Below, in pieces: positions 1-8,962 of a stretch of 64,000 nt of DNA; position 1 is the stretch's first letter; every line of letters starts with the position of its first letter. The notes beneath the pieces are model-generated. The model was not told where the DNA came from. It searched no databases and saw only the letters and a list, made by a program, of their open reading frames with translations. The stretch comes from Bin55 sp965205545 (GTDB lineage: Bacteria > Pseudomonadota > Gammaproteobacteria > Pseudomonadales > Azotimanducaceae): positions 1,612,001 through 1,676,000 of the forward strand of contig OZ242170.1 of assembly GCA_965205545.1 (NCBI GenBank), in the 5' to 3' direction. A program made the position numbers and the translations under genes.

Positions 1-336
1 CAGGGCTGATCGGAGTATGGCATCGGACGAGTGGTCCAATGGTCCTAATGAAATCAAGTGGTCCACGAAGAAGCGCAAACCTCGATTCGTCGGCACTCTC
101 CCAGCGGAAGTGTGAGGCGACGAAACCAAACCCTTGCCCTCAAGATCCACCATTATGTTTCGGACTGTGGCGGAACTTACACGCATTCTTGCTCTATTAG
201 CAATATGCCTTGAGCCAATGGGGGTTCCAATCTGCAAGTACTCGTCAACCAAAAGCCTGAACAGTTCTAAAGCACGTTCATCAATTGTCGGAATGGGAGA
301 CATGCGAACTAGAGTTTGGCTACTGGACTCCTTCAT
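1..336 (-). CDS. hrcA: Heat-inducible transcription repressor HrcA, N-terminal part
   Basis: Only the first 112 codons are present; the gene runs off the left edge of the window. The translation begins MKESSSQTLVRMSPIPTID and continues with the HrcA winged-helix region: ERALELFRLLVDEYLQIGTP, then the helix-turn-helix segment with VSSATVRNIMVDLE and the SSPHTSAGRVPT wing, which is nearly diagnostic for this repressor. HrcA binds CIRCE operators and represses groE and dnaK heat-shock genes (family knowledge). It is divergent from recN with only 66 bases between the two starts, and I see no CIRCE element in that gap. The start is the ATG at 336; an ATG at residue 12 is possible. HrcA is absent from enterics but present in many other gammaproteobacteria. 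Confidence 0.9.
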   Translation of the reverse strand, partial: MKESSSQTLVRMSPIPTIDERALELFRLLVDEYLQIGTPIGSRHIANRARMRVSSATVRNIMVDLEGKGLVSSPHTSAGRVPTNRGLRFFVDHLISLGPLDHSSDAILRSAL

Positions 337-402
337 AATGTAACGAGCATTCTTCCTGCTGCAAGTCAATACGCTATCACAACAAAGCGATAACTTCAGA
401 TC

Positions 403-2052
403 ATGCTGGTCAATCTCTCGGTGCGAAACTTCGCATTGGTAAAAAATCTGGACATTTCCTTAGATCCTGGACTAACTGTCATCACTGGGGAATCTGGAGC
501 TGGCAAGACGATATTGCTACAAGCGTTGTCGCTTGTACTTGGAAGTCGAGCGCGAAAAGAGCAGACGCGACCAGGAGAGCAACAGTGCGAAGTCTTTGCC
601 GAGTTTGACATCACAAATGCTCCCGATGCGCTGTCCTACTTGAAGGAAAACGACCTCGCGGACTCGAGCGAACCTACACGCTGCCTGATACGCCGCGTAG
701 CCAGAATAGATGGTCGCTCCAGAGCATGGATAAACGGCGTGCAAGTAACAAATGACGCTCTGCGAGCGCTGAGCGAGCCACTTGTCGCACTTCACGGACA
801 GTTCGAGCAAACTCGCATGGTGGACAAGGGCGTGCAGCTTGAGTGGTTTGATGACTTTGGAGTAGACGACGAGTTGCGCCTACAGGTGCGGAGCAGCTTT
901 GCGCGATGGCGAAAGTCGCTGGAAGAACTCGAAGAGACCAGAGCACGTTTGGGTGTGGAGCTAAGCGAAATCAGCCTAATTCGCTACCAGGTGGAAGAAT
1001 TGGAAGCACTGAGGCTCAAAGATCAGGAGTTCGAGCAATTGAATCGGCAATTCAAGCGGGCGTCCCACGCGCAGGAAGTTCGCCTTGCCATCGGGGAATC
1101 TATGGAGATACTAGATTCGCGAATCCAGTCTGAACTGACCAACATTTCTAAGCTAGTGGACAGGATCGACGATGAGCACGAATCGCTTGCTGAAACCAAG
1201 AAACTGCTCGAGTCGGCACGCATTCAGGCCGAAGAGTGCTCCACCTACCTGAGCAACTACGCGGACACCTTGGCTCTCGACGAATCAGAATTGGAACAGA
1301 TCGAAACACGTCTAAACATGGTCTACGAAATGGCTCGCAAACATAAGGTCGCGCCAGCTCGGCTCTTTGAACACGTCGATCATATGCAAGGCCAGCTCAG
1401 TGCACTCGAAGCATCACAAGGGCGACTGATGCAGCTTGAGCAAACGGTGGAAAGCCGTCGTCAAGAATTCTTTGCGGCAGCGGAGCACCTTCGAGCCCAA
1501 CGCAAGACCCAGGCACCGATGTTCTGTGAGCAGGTGGTTTCGACTCTTGCACAAGCTGCACTCGCCGATGCCCAATTCGAGCTGTCGTTTGACGACGCCG
1601 TAAATGCAAACGGCATCGACTCCATCGAGTATCTCGTATCGACCAATGCAAGCTATCCGCCGATGCCCATGGGGAGAATTGCATCCGGTGGAGAGTTGTC
1701 TAGAATCGCGCTTGCCATATTGGTGGTTGTGGCAAAGCGTTCGAATTTGCCTTGCTTGGTATTGGATGAAGCCGACATTGGCATAGGCGGAGTAACTGCC
1801 GACATGGTGGGTAGAATGCTTCGCTCGCTAGCTGCGGACAATCAGGTTCTCTGCGTGACTCATGCTCCGCAGGTCGCTGCGCTAGGAAAATCGCACCTTA
1901 ATGTGTTTAAGACAAAAGATCAGGAAATTCAAGTGTCCAGATTGAAGGATTCTGAGCGAATTGATGAAATCGCACGCATGGTTGCAAGCAGAGCGGTTGA
2001 CGATGAGAGCCGAAGCTACGCAAGAACTCTTCTTGCAAGTGCAAGGTCTTAG
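403..2052 (+). CDS. recN: DNA repair protein RecN
   Basis: SMC-like ATPase of double-strand-break repair, 549 aa, a normal length. The Walker A motif GESGAGKT is at residues 29-36, a long heptad-rich coiled-coil region lies between roughly residues 160 and 390, and the ABC signature SGGELSRIALAI (from about residue 427) is followed by Walker B LVLDEADIGIGG and the THAPQVAA switch region, all typical of RecN. The start ATG directly opens the conserved MLVNLSVRNFALVKNL strand. It is followed after a short gap by bamE, the standard gammaproteobacterial order. I looked for a LexA box (CTGT-N8-ACAG) in the 66-base upstream gap and did not find one, so SOS control is not evident from the sequence. 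Confidence 0.97.
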   Translation: MLVNLSVRNFALVKNLDISLDPGLTVITGESGAGKTILLQALSLVLGSRARKEQTRPGEQQCEVFAEFDITNAPDALSYLKENDLADSSEPTRCLIRRVARIDGRSRAWINGVQVTNDALRALSEPLVALHGQFEQTRMVDKGVQLEWFDDFGVDDELRLQVRSSFARWRKSLEELEETRARLGVELSEISLIRYQVEELEALRLKDQEFEQLNRQFKRASHAQEVRLAIGESMEILDSRIQSELTNISKLVDRIDDEHESLAETKKLLESARIQAEECSTYLSNYADTLALDESELEQIETRLNMVYEMARKHKVAPARLFEHVDHMQGQLSALEASQGRLMQLEQTVESRRQEFFAAAEHLRAQRKTQAPMFCEQVVSTLAQAALADAQFELSFDDAVNANGIDSIEYLVSTNASYPPMPMGRIASGGELSRIALAILVVVAKRSNLPCLVLDEADIGIGGVTADMVGRMLRSLAADNQVLCVTHAPQVAALGKSHLNVFKTKDQEIQVSRLKDSERIDEIARMVASRAVDDESRSYARTLLASARS

Positions 2053-2112
2053 CTATAACGAGTTTTGGTTCCCATGTCCTCTAGAGCAAGCAAAACTATG
2101 GAGACGTCTGCA

Positions 2113-2514
2113 ATGAAGAAATCGTTCTGGTCTCGCGTTATTCTGGCTTTCCTCGCTTCGTCGTTGCTTCTTGTCTCCAGTTGCGGCGTCGTCAGGATGC
2201 ATAGACCCGTGCTTCAGCAAGGCAACTTGATCACGCAATCCATGGTCGATGAACTTAAGCCCGGAATGACCAAGGAGCAGGTGGAATTCGTGCTGGGTAG
2301 GCCGGTGCACTTGAACACCTTCAATGTGGATCGTTGGGACTACATCTACACTCTGGAGGATCGCGAAGGAAATCTGTCACGCAAGCATCTTTCAGTCGTC
2401 TTCGAAGACGACAAACTAGCCGAAATTGGCGGTGATTTCAAACCCCAGGAGCCATCCGAGTCGGATGGCGACGTTGAGGAGATTGACGACGATCAGCCAG
2501 TAGAGGTCGAGTAG
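2113..2514 (+). CDS. bamE: Outer membrane protein assembly factor BamE
   Basis: Small lipoprotein of the BAM complex that inserts beta-barrel proteins into the outer membrane. I chose the ATG at 2113 (133 aa) because it opens a lipoprotein signal peptide, MKKSFWSRVILAFLASS, ending in a lipobox with the acylated cysteine in LLVSSC. An earlier in-frame ATG at 2065 would put an odd extension before the signal. The mature part has the BamE fold signature: HRPVLQQGNLITQSMVDEL, GMTKEQVEFVLGRP and the RWDYIYTL strand. The C-terminus (about 25 residues) is an acidic tail, EEIDDDQPVEVE, longer than in E. coli. Neighbours recN upstream and rnfH-ratA convergent downstream match the usual synteny. Confidence 0.95.
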   Translation: MKKSFWSRVILAFLASSLLLVSSCGVVRMHRPVLQQGNLITQSMVDELKPGMTKEQVEFVLGRPVHLNTFNVDRWDYIYTLEDREGNLSRKHLSVVFEDDKLAEIGGDFKPQEPSESDGDVEEIDDDQPVEVE

Positions 2515-2567
2515 ATTCTGTTTAAAAGTCGCGCAACTTCTGACTGAAAACCCAGATCAGTTCCGAT

Positions 2568-2849
2568 TCACTTTGGTTTACCTTCTCTGGCTTGCGCGCG
2601 ACGCATTTCCATGGGTGCCTGCCGTAGCTTGCGCAAGACTTCCACTCTATCTCCCGGGCACAGCACGTGGTCCAAGCTCACTTGCTCCCCCCAGATTGCG
2701 AGCCCGTCGGCCTCGTCAAGGGCGGCATCGGCAAAGGCATCCAGTTGCTTGGCCAACTCGATGACCCCGCGAACAGTTGATCCGTCTTCGCACTCGATTT
2801 CCGCTGACCACTCTCTCGACGTGACAGCTGCGACTACTTCTATTCGCAC
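2568..2849 (-). CDS. rnfH: RnfH family ubiquitin-like protein
   Basis: 93 aa, a beta-grasp (ubiquitin-related) protein of the RnfH/YfjF family. The opening strand MRIEVVAAVTS, the central LDEADGLAIWG and the characteristic end LCPGDRVEVLRKL followed by a basic tail (MEMRRAQAREGK) are the family pattern. The biochemical role is not settled in the family; in some genomes the gene sits with rnf electron-transport genes, elsewhere, as here, with ratA and bamE. Its start overlaps the 3' end of ratA by 10 bases, so the two are translated from one message. Confidence 0.93.
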   Translation of the reverse strand: MRIEVVAAVTSREWSAEIECEDGSTVRGVIELAKQLDAFADAALDEADGLAIWGEQVSLDHVLCPGDRVEVLRKLRQAPMEMRRAQAREGKPK

Positions 2850-3283
2850 GCCACAAGACTCTTGCGAGCCTGGTCCGTGAATGCCGTGAGAACCCTGTCT
2901 ATGGCAACTTCAATGGCTCGCGGTCCCACAAGACGCAACAACCATCCATGAAACTCGAAACTAAGGTCTAGAGTTGCCTTGCACCCTATTCGCAAGTCGG
3001 AGAAACGCCACTCACCGGCGAAGCTTGAAAACGGGCCCTTCACAAGTTCCAATCCGATCCTTGTATGAGGTTCGAGGATGTTGCGTGTGATCATTCTTTC
3101 GCTGTGCCCTGCGACAACGACTTGGATACTAGCTACGAGTTCGTTGTCTTGAGTGTCGAGAACGCGAGACTCGCGGCACCACGGAAGAAAATCACGATAA
3201 CCCTCTACATTTGCCACCAAGCTGAAAATGTCATCGATGGGATAGGGCAGTAGCACACTGCGGGTTACGTGGTGTAGCTTCAA
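2840..3283 (-). CDS. ratA: RatA / Coq10-like START-domain protein
   Basis: 147 aa, SRPBCC/START-fold protein of the polyketide-cyclase/Coq10 family. Characteristic stretches are SVLLPYPIDDIFSLVANVEG near the N-terminus, YRDFLPWCRESRV, and GPFSSFAGEWRF in the middle. In E. coli the homologue was reported as a toxin that blocks 70S ribosome association, while the wider Coq10 family binds ubiquinone; which applies here cannot be told from sequence. It is first in a two-gene unit with rnfH and lies just downstream of the transporter gene (gap of 18 bases), so it may be co-transcribed with it. In many gammaproteobacteria ratA adjoins smpB; here smpB is separated by the transporter and sigma-factor genes. 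Confidence 0.92.
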   Translation of the reverse strand: MKLHHVTRSVLLPYPIDDIFSLVANVEGYRDFLPWCRESRVLDTQDNELVASIQVVVAGHSERMITRNILEPHTRIGLELVKGPFSSFAGEWRFSDLRIGCKATLDLSFEFHGWLLRLVGPRAIEVAIDRVLTAFTDQARKSLVACE

Positions 3284-3301
3284 TCAACTAGCGCAATAGC
3301 G

Positions 3302-4681
3302 CTACCCACCAGCAAAGTGCTGGACGATCGTCAGCGCGAATACCACGAGAATCGAAACTGGAGCGACAACGCAAATCAACGCTACCCACATGTAGCGAGC
3401 CGTCTGTGACTTGATTTCGAGGTAATCCCACACTTTTTGCCATGGCAGGAAGAAACCGACAAATACTGCAATTGCCAGCCCACCTAACGGCAGGAAGAAC
3501 CACTGTGTGAGCTTGTCAAAGATATCAAAGATGGTCCAGCCAAATATCGGTTGGAAATCGCTCCAAAGGTTGAATGAAAAGACGCTACCAACTCCCAGAA
3601 CCCACGTTATTGCCCCGATGAGTAGGGCAACCACCCAACGTTTGGCATTCATTTTCTCGACAAAGTACGCAATGGCTGGCTCCGTTAGCGAAATGGCAGA
3701 CGTAAACGCTGCAAATGCGACAAACAGGAAGAAGAGTCCTCCAAATATCGAACCGAGCGGCAGATTTCCGAACGCTACTGGAGCCGTTACAAACAGTAGA
3801 CCGGGTCCGTCGGAGGGACTCATGCCGTGCGCATAGACTATCGAGAAGATTGCCAGACCAGCCACGAGTGCCACGAGCGTGTCTACGATCACGATCACAC
3901 TGACTGCCGACTTGACTGACTCGCGCTGAGGCATATAGGCACCATAGGCCATGATTGCTCCCATGCCGATCGACAACGTAAAGAACGCATGGCCCATCGC
4001 AACTAATAGCCCATTCAACTTTAGCTTGCTGAAGTCAACGTGAAACATGTACTTGAAGCCGTCCCAAAATCCGCCCTGCAGAATTCCATAGACGAGCATG
4101 ACCAAGAGCAATACGAAGATCAGCGGCATGCAAATGCGAATCGCGATCTCCAATCCTTTGTTCACACCTCTTGCGACTACGAATATGGTCACTGCCATGA
4201 ACAACGTAAACCACAACAGCACCTGACCCGGCGACTTTGTGAATTTTTCGAATGCTTCACCTGTGGCTCCGCCATCGGCGCCCTGAAAGGTTCCAGAAAA
4301 AACTTGAAAGATATAGGCGGAAATCCAGCCCGCGATCACGGCATAAAAGGAGAGAATGATGATTCCACCAACCATTCCTGCCCAACCGATCAAAGACCAA
4401 TTCGAAGAGCGATTGTTTTCTTGGGCCAATTTCAAGACCGAATTTATGGGGCTCATTCTTCCCTGCTTCCCCAACATGATTTCGGCCATCATCACAGGAA
4501 ATCCAATCAGGCAAATGCAAATGAGGTAGACGAGGAGAAACGCTCCTCCACCATTCTCACCTGTAATGTAGGGAAATTTCCAGATGTTTCCGAGGCCTAC
4601 AGCCGAGCCTACGGCCGCTAGCACAAATAGTGCGCCACTGGACCACATGCCATGCTGGGATTGATTCTGACTCTCTGCCAT
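3302..4681 (-). CDS. Sodium-dependent transporter, NSS/SNF family
   Basis: 459 aa integral membrane protein of the neurotransmitter:sodium symporter family (LeuT fold). The first helix carries the signature ALFVLAAVGSAVGLGNIWKF, then PYITGENGGGAFLL, which forms the unwound TM1 and sodium/substrate site; roughly 11-12 hydrophobic segments follow, as usual for bacterial members. The family imports amino acids or related compounds with sodium; the substrate here is unknown. TM6 has the FFTLSIGMGAIMAYGAY segment seen in bacterial members. It is upstream of ratA on the same strand and 150 bases from the sigma-factor gene that precedes it. Confidence 0.93.
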   Translation of the reverse strand: MAESQNQSQHGMWSSGALFVLAAVGSAVGLGNIWKFPYITGENGGGAFLLVYLICICLIGFPVMMAEIMLGKQGRMSPINSVLKLAQENNRSSNWSLIGWAGMVGGIIILSFYAVIAGWISAYIFQVFSGTFQGADGGATGEAFEKFTKSPGQVLLWFTLFMAVTIFVVARGVNKGLEIAIRICMPLIFVLLLVMLVYGILQGGFWDGFKYMFHVDFSKLKLNGLLVAMGHAFFTLSIGMGAIMAYGAYMPQRESVKSAVSVIVIVDTLVALVAGLAIFSIVYAHGMSPSDGPGLLFVTAPVAFGNLPLGSIFGGLFFLFVAFAAFTSAISLTEPAIAYFVEKMNAKRWVVALLIGAITWVLGVGSVFSFNLWSDFQPIFGWTIFDIFDKLTQWFFLPLGGLAIAVFVGFFLPWQKVWDYLEIKSQTARYMWVALICVVAPVSILVVFALTIVQHFAGG

Positions 4682-4831
4682 TCCCTAAGTGCCCCTCCAC
4701 ACTTCCTGAGATTGAGATTGACTTGATTCTATCAGTGTTGATTAAGCGGTCGAACACCTACCACCAGGCAGAAACTGGCACAAGAAAACACTCATTTCCG
4801 GCACCCATCGATCCTGATTCCCACGTGCAAC

Positions 4832-6205
4832 CTACTGGCTAGCAACTACAACCATCGCACGAGCTACTGCTTCGCTATTGGTAAACAGAATTCCTTCTTC
4901 TGGCCAAAATGCGCCTGCAATCTCTTCGTCAGCGTTTTCCCAAATCGCGACCTGTTGCCCGATTTCGCCCTGCATATTGGAAAATTCAAACAGATGGCCC
5001 ATATTCATGGGTTCACCCCTCTGTCCGCAATACCTCATTGTTACTGGCAACGCTAGCCAAGATAGACTCTTGGATGAACCTTGATCTTCCATGTAGCGTG
5101 CTAGGAATCGGAGCGGCCGCTGAGTCTCGACTTCTCGATCAGATCCAAAAAGAACCAACGGCAACTGTGGGTTCATTACCAGGGGTCCTTCTCCAGGAGC
5201 ATCTAGTTCGTGCTCGCCCCATCTGCTCGATACCACTTTGACCTTTCGTTCGGATATCGGCGTGAATTCGCATTCGTCTTCGCCCAGGCCTCCTTGTGAA
5301 TTAGCTGATGCCCCGAATTCTGCAGTGAGCCGACTCCAGGAAAAGGACTTCACGTCCGTTAACACGACCTCGGTCTCGCTCCAACGACGACTCCTAGCTC
5401 GTTCTGGAAAGCCCTTTTCATCGATTGCTGCGGTTTCAGGATAGTCCTCGCGCCATTTCACAGTCACATGACCATTTGCATCGATTCTTGACGTAACCTT
5501 GCCTAAACTACGTCCAGAGACGAACCATAGGCTCTCCCATTTCTTAGCGAATTGTTGGTTTTCCTTGACAACGGACTCGTTTAACGGGTTCACTTCTTGA
5601 TCCTCCTTTGGATATTCTGGTTGTGAGTAGACCGACGGGACAACTGATTGGCTGCGTCGTTCAAACTTGTCGTGGATTTGTTGAATGCCTCGATGAATTC
5701 GTGAGGACACCGTTCCCAACCGAATGCCAAGCAACTTGGCAATTTCTCGATAGGTGAGACCTTCGACGTAGTGCAATGCAATAGGCTCGCGAAAGTCACT
5801 CTTCATGCAACTGATCTCGCTTCGAATCAATTCCAGTTGCTGGCGCAGCGAGAGGTTTGCCTCGAGATCGCTCGCATCCATTGACCCTTCAAACTGCGGT
5901 TCCGCCGAACGGGTTTCCCGCTGTTTGCGCTGTTTCTCGGAACGAAGATAGTCGATTGCGGTTGCAACGATTATCTTGCGCCACCAGCCTATGGGTCTTA
6001 CTATTGGGAGATTGGTCGGAACCGTCTTGATCAGCCGCAGGATCGACGTCTGGACGATGTCTTCGGCAGATTCCCTCGAATATCGAGAAGCATGTCGAAC
6101 TGCCCAGTCCCTGTGCCTCCGAACGAACTCCTCGAGTGCTTTGAAGTCTCGATTCTGGTAGAAGCGAGAAATTAGACTCTGGTCGAGTTCGTACTTCAAC
6201 ATCAT
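4832..6205 (-). CDS. ECF-like sigma factor with long C-terminal extension
   Basis: 457 aa, more than twice the usual ECF length. Residues about 10-80 match sigma region 2 (SAEDIVQTSILRLIKTVP, then GWWRKIIVATAIDYLRSEKQ), and about 130-180 match region 4 (EPIALHYVEGLTYREIAKLL followed by GIRLGTVSSRIHRGIQQI). After residue 200 comes a soluble, tryptophan-containing region of some 250 residues that I do not recognise; it has no membrane segment or obvious repeat. Extended ECF sigmas exist in several groups, where the extra domain can sense a signal or replace the anti-sigma factor, but this tail does not resemble one I can name. No anti-sigma gene is adjacent. The start is one of two consecutive ATGs at 6205 and 6202; no strong ribosome-binding site is visible. 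Confidence 0.85.
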   Translation of the reverse strand: MMLKYELDQSLISRFYQNRDFKALEEFVRRHRDWAVRHASRYSRESAEDIVQTSILRLIKTVPTNLPIVRPIGWWRKIIVATAIDYLRSEKQRKQRETRSAEPQFEGSMDASDLEANLSLRQQLELIRSEISCMKSDFREPIALHYVEGLTYREIAKLLGIRLGTVSSRIHRGIQQIHDKFERRSQSVVPSVYSQPEYPKEDQEVNPLNESVVKENQQFAKKWESLWFVSGRSLGKVTSRIDANGHVTVKWREDYPETAAIDEKGFPERARSRRWSETEVVLTDVKSFSWSRLTAEFGASANSQGGLGEDECEFTPISERKVKVVSSRWGEHELDAPGEGPLVMNPQLPLVLFGSDREVETQRPLRFLARYMEDQGSSKSLSWLALPVTMRYCGQRGEPMNMGHLFEFSNMQGEIGQQVAIWENADEEIAGAFWPEEGILFTNSEAVARAMVVVASQ

Positions 6206-6448
6206 TGGTTGGAAACGCAGTTTGGATTGTGCTCTTTGTTCATAGTCGTAGCATCTGAAGCACTTGTTCCAAAATCCACACTAACAGCATTGAATGGTAG
6301 TGTCATGGCAGTGCGGACTCGAAATCCTGATTGCTCAAGTCGTTAGCTAACTCCATAGAATGTTCACAGTTGTGCAGTCCAAGTGACTGCGATCAATGAT
6401 TTGTCCGACTAATCCCTGCTAAGCCTTCAAGTCGGCAACTCCAAACAA

Positions 6449-6922
6449 ATGGCGAAAAAGACCTCAAAACCCGGCGTAATCGCTCGGAATCGAAAAGCGC
6501 GTTTCGACTATGAGCTAGAACGAACTTTCGAAGCTGGAATTGTGCTTGAGGGATGGGAAGTGAAGAGTATCCGTTCCGGAAAAGCAAGTCTCGTCGATTC
6601 TTACGTTACGATGCATGATGGAGAGGCATTCTTGAATGGCTCACGCATCGAACCACTGACGAGTGCATCCACGCATGTGGTCGCCACTGCCGATCGATCC
6701 CGAAAGCTTCTTCTCCACGACTACGAACTAGGCCAAATCTATTCCGCCGTCCAAACGCGAGGTCGCACTTGTATTGCTCTCTCGCTGTATTGGAAAGGGC
6801 AACGAGTCAAATGCGAGATAGCGCTAGCGACGGGGCGAAAGAAATACGACAAAAGGCAACTACTTCGAGAACGCGATTTGAAACTCGAGCAGCGACGCGA
6901 AGCGCGTGAATCGTCCTATTGA
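6449..6922 (+). CDS. smpB: SsrA-binding protein SmpB
   Basis: 157 aa, the standard length. SmpB brings tmRNA to stalled ribosomes for trans-translation. Diagnostic stretches are IARNRKARFDYELERTFEAG, IVLEGWEVKSIRSGKASLVD, and the C-terminal ATGRKKYDKRQLLRERD, whose basic tail enters the mRNA channel. The gene stands alone between divergent and convergent neighbours, and I found no tmRNA gene immediately downstream, where it sits in some species. The 243 bases upstream (6206-6448) hold no gene I can recognise and presumably contain the promoters of smpB and of the divergent sigma factor. Confidence 0.97.
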   Translation: MAKKTSKPGVIARNRKARFDYELERTFEAGIVLEGWEVKSIRSGKASLVDSYVTMHDGEAFLNGSRIEPLTSASTHVVATADRSRKLLLHDYELGQIYSAVQTRGRTCIALSLYWKGQRVKCEIALATGRKKYDKRQLLRERDLKLEQRREARESSY

Positions 6923-6957
6923 ACAGAGGCGCTAGCAGCAACGTTCACTGCAAAGCC

Positions 6958-7704
6958 TCACCCTCGTCCGGTGTAAGGCATTTTCGAAGCGAGAATCGTT
7001 AGAAACTGAACGTTGGCATCGAGCGGCAACCCATCCATGTAGAGTATGGCCTTAGCCACTGCATCTACATCGAATGTCGGTTCGGGCTTTCGTTCTCCAT
7101 CCGGTTGCAGGGCTCCTTCACCCATTTTCGAAGTCATGTCGGTCCCAGCATTTCCAATGTCAATCTGTCCGCAAACTATGTCAAACTCTCTTCCGTCCAA
7201 TGCTGTGGATTTGGTCAATCCAGTCAACGCATGCTTCGTCGCTGTATAGGGTGCGGAATAAGGCCGTGGCACATGTGCCGAGATCGATCCGTTGTTGATA
7301 ATCCGCCCTCCCTGAGGGGATTGGTACTTCATGACTTTCATGGCGGCGCGGGTACAAAGGAATGCGCCCGTTAGGTTGGTCGCGACAACCCCTTCCCACT
7401 GCGACACCGTAAGTTCCTCCATAGGAACTGGAGGAGCACCGGTTCCTGCGTTGTTGAAAAGCAAGTCAATACGTCCAAACGCAGATACAGTCACATCGAA
7501 CAATCGAACTACATCGCTCTCCTTGCCAACATCTGTCGGTACGAGGACCAATCGATTGCCCGCTTTTGCCTCTTCGTCCAATTCCTCTAGCCGTGACGCT
7601 CGTCTGCCGGCAGCCACTACTGAGTAGTTGTTTTCTAAGAGTCTGAGTGTCGTTTGCTTGCCGATTCCCGTGCCAGCACCTGTAACAACGGCGACCTTTC
7701 CCAT
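6958..7704 (-). CDS. Short-chain dehydrogenase/reductase
   Basis: 248 aa classical SDR with Rossmann fold. The nucleotide-binding motif VTGAGTGIGKQ is at residues 7-17, NNAG in the middle, the catalytic serine lies in NNGSISAH, and the catalytic pair is Tyr and Lys in APYTATKHAL. GRRASRL after the second strand suggests possible NADP preference (inference). The substrate cannot be assigned. It is on the same strand as the hydroxyacid dehydrogenase upstream, 89 bases away, and may share a catabolic role with it. A 6-base inverted repeat lies in that gap. Confidence 0.9.
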   Translation of the reverse strand: MGKVAVVTGAGTGIGKQTTLRLLENNYSVVAAGRRASRLEELDEEAKAGNRLVLVPTDVGKESDVVRLFDVTVSAFGRIDLLFNNAGTGAPPVPMEELTVSQWEGVVATNLTGAFLCTRAAMKVMKYQSPQGGRIINNGSISAHVPRPYSAPYTATKHALTGLTKSTALDGREFDIVCGQIDIGNAGTDMTSKMGEGALQPDGERKPEPTFDVDAVAKAILYMDGLPLDANVQFLTILASKMPYTGRG

Positions 7705-7793
7705 ATTGCTTCTACTTTCCCAGTTTGTTTAGTCTCGACCTAGAGGAACGTCGAGTATGAATAAAGCCAATTCAAGCTGAATGCCTGCACAGC

Positions 7794-8843
7794 CTATAGC
7801 TCTAGAGCCAGCGAAAAATCGGGTACGTTCTCCCATCGCTCTGCGTTCTCAGACCGCATCCGAACAATGGTTCGGATCACCTCTGGATTGGCAAGTCCAT
7901 GGGGAGGAGAGCCCTGCAGCACACGAATAACATTCTCGGCTTGGCGAATTGGGCATTCTTCGAGAAATCGGGGCGACATTCCGGCTGCATGTGGTGTCAG
8001 CACCACATTGGGAAGCCCAAGTAGTGGATCACCTGCGGGAATGGGCTCAATTTCCATTACATCCAATGCTGCGGCAGCGATTTGACCAGACCTCAACGCT
8101 TCAGCTAACGCGACACCATCGACAATAGAGCCCCGCGCGGTATTAACCAGGAACGCCGTCGACTTCATTTGATTAAGCGCGTTTCCATCGATTAGATGTT
8201 GGTTTGCCTTGGTGGCCGCGCAATGAATGGTCACAAAGTCCGACGACTCTAACAGTTCTCCAAACTCGACCATCCTCACACCATACAGATCTCCGGACAG
8301 CTGATCGACATAAGGGTCGTACGCGATTATTTGCGCTGGTCCAAATCCTCTTATTCGCTGAGCAAAGGCGCGACCAATGTTCCCGAATCCAACTATGCCC
8401 ATAGTGCTGCCTGCAATGCAGCAGACCGAAGTCTGGATTGATCTCATGCTTTCCCGATCGCGTCCCCACGAACCCTGCTTCACGAGGTTCGAAGAGTCCA
8501 CAACCTTCCGTGTAAGGGCAAGCAGCAAGCTCATGGCGTGATCCGCGACCTCGACTGTGTTGACACCCGGAACATTGCATGCAAGAACACCTAGCTCTGT
8601 AGCCGCACTCAAATCGATAGAGTCCACGCCAACTCCCATTCGGCTTACGACTTTCAGCCGTGGGCATGCTTCAAGTACTTCGCGACTCGTAAGCGGCATG
8701 ATGTTGACCAACGCACCATCCGCATCCTTCAGCAGCTCAATCATGTCTTGAGTGGATCGCACGCGACCTTCAATTACTTCAATTCCAGCCTCCTCAAATA
8801 AATCAGCGCGGTTGTAAGGATTCGGCATTAAGGCGGCTTTCAA
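7794..8843 (-). CDS. D-isomer-specific 2-hydroxyacid dehydrogenase family protein
   Basis: NAD-dependent dehydrogenase of the phosphoglycerate dehydrogenase/CtBP type. The NAD-binding motif GIVGFGNIGRAFAQRI and catalytic residues are all visible: Arg in VNTARGSIVDG, Glu in DVMEIEPIP, and His in LTPHAAGMS. Several substrates are used in the family (2-hydroxyacids, 3-phosphoglycerate), and none is singled out here. I prefer the TTG start at 8843 because AGAGGGAG lies 6 bases before it and the protein then begins MKAALMPNPYN, as family members do; a GTG at 8867 would add eight basic residues. It is divergent from the HAD hydrolase gene. Confidence 0.88.
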   Translation of the reverse strand: MKAALMPNPYNRADLFEEAGIEVIEGRVRSTQDMIELLKDADGALVNIMPLTSREVLEACPRLKVVSRMGVGVDSIDLSAATELGVLACNVPGVNTVEVADHAMSLLLALTRKVVDSSNLVKQGSWGRDRESMRSIQTSVCCIAGSTMGIVGFGNIGRAFAQRIRGFGPAQIIAYDPYVDQLSGDLYGVRMVEFGELLESSDFVTIHCAATKANQHLIDGNALNQMKSTAFLVNTARGSIVDGVALAEALRSGQIAAAALDVMEIEPIPAGDPLLGLPNVVLTPHAAGMSPRFLEECPIRQAENVIRVLQGSPPHGLANPEVIRTIVRMRSENAERWENVPDFSLALEL

Positions 8844-8962
8844 TGTATTCTCCCTCTTGCTTTTCACTGAAGGTGCGATTCTGCGGGCACAGCATCGCTC
8901 AACAAGGTCTTGTCGACGAACTACTAGCGCATCGTCGAATGCACAATGTTACCCATGATTGA

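Noticed and set aside
337..402. Possible CIRCE or LexA operator between hrcA and recN
   Set aside because: The 66 bases contain neither TTAGCACTC-N9-GAGTGCTAA nor CTGT-N8-ACAG. The partial repeat CGCTATC/AGCGATA is direct-like, not an inverted repeat.
7734..7755. Inverted repeat CTCGAC/GTCGAG between the hydroxyacid dehydrogenase and SDR genes
   Set aside because: Arms are only six bases and there is no T run, so it is not a terminator, and no regulator is known for this site. It could be chance.
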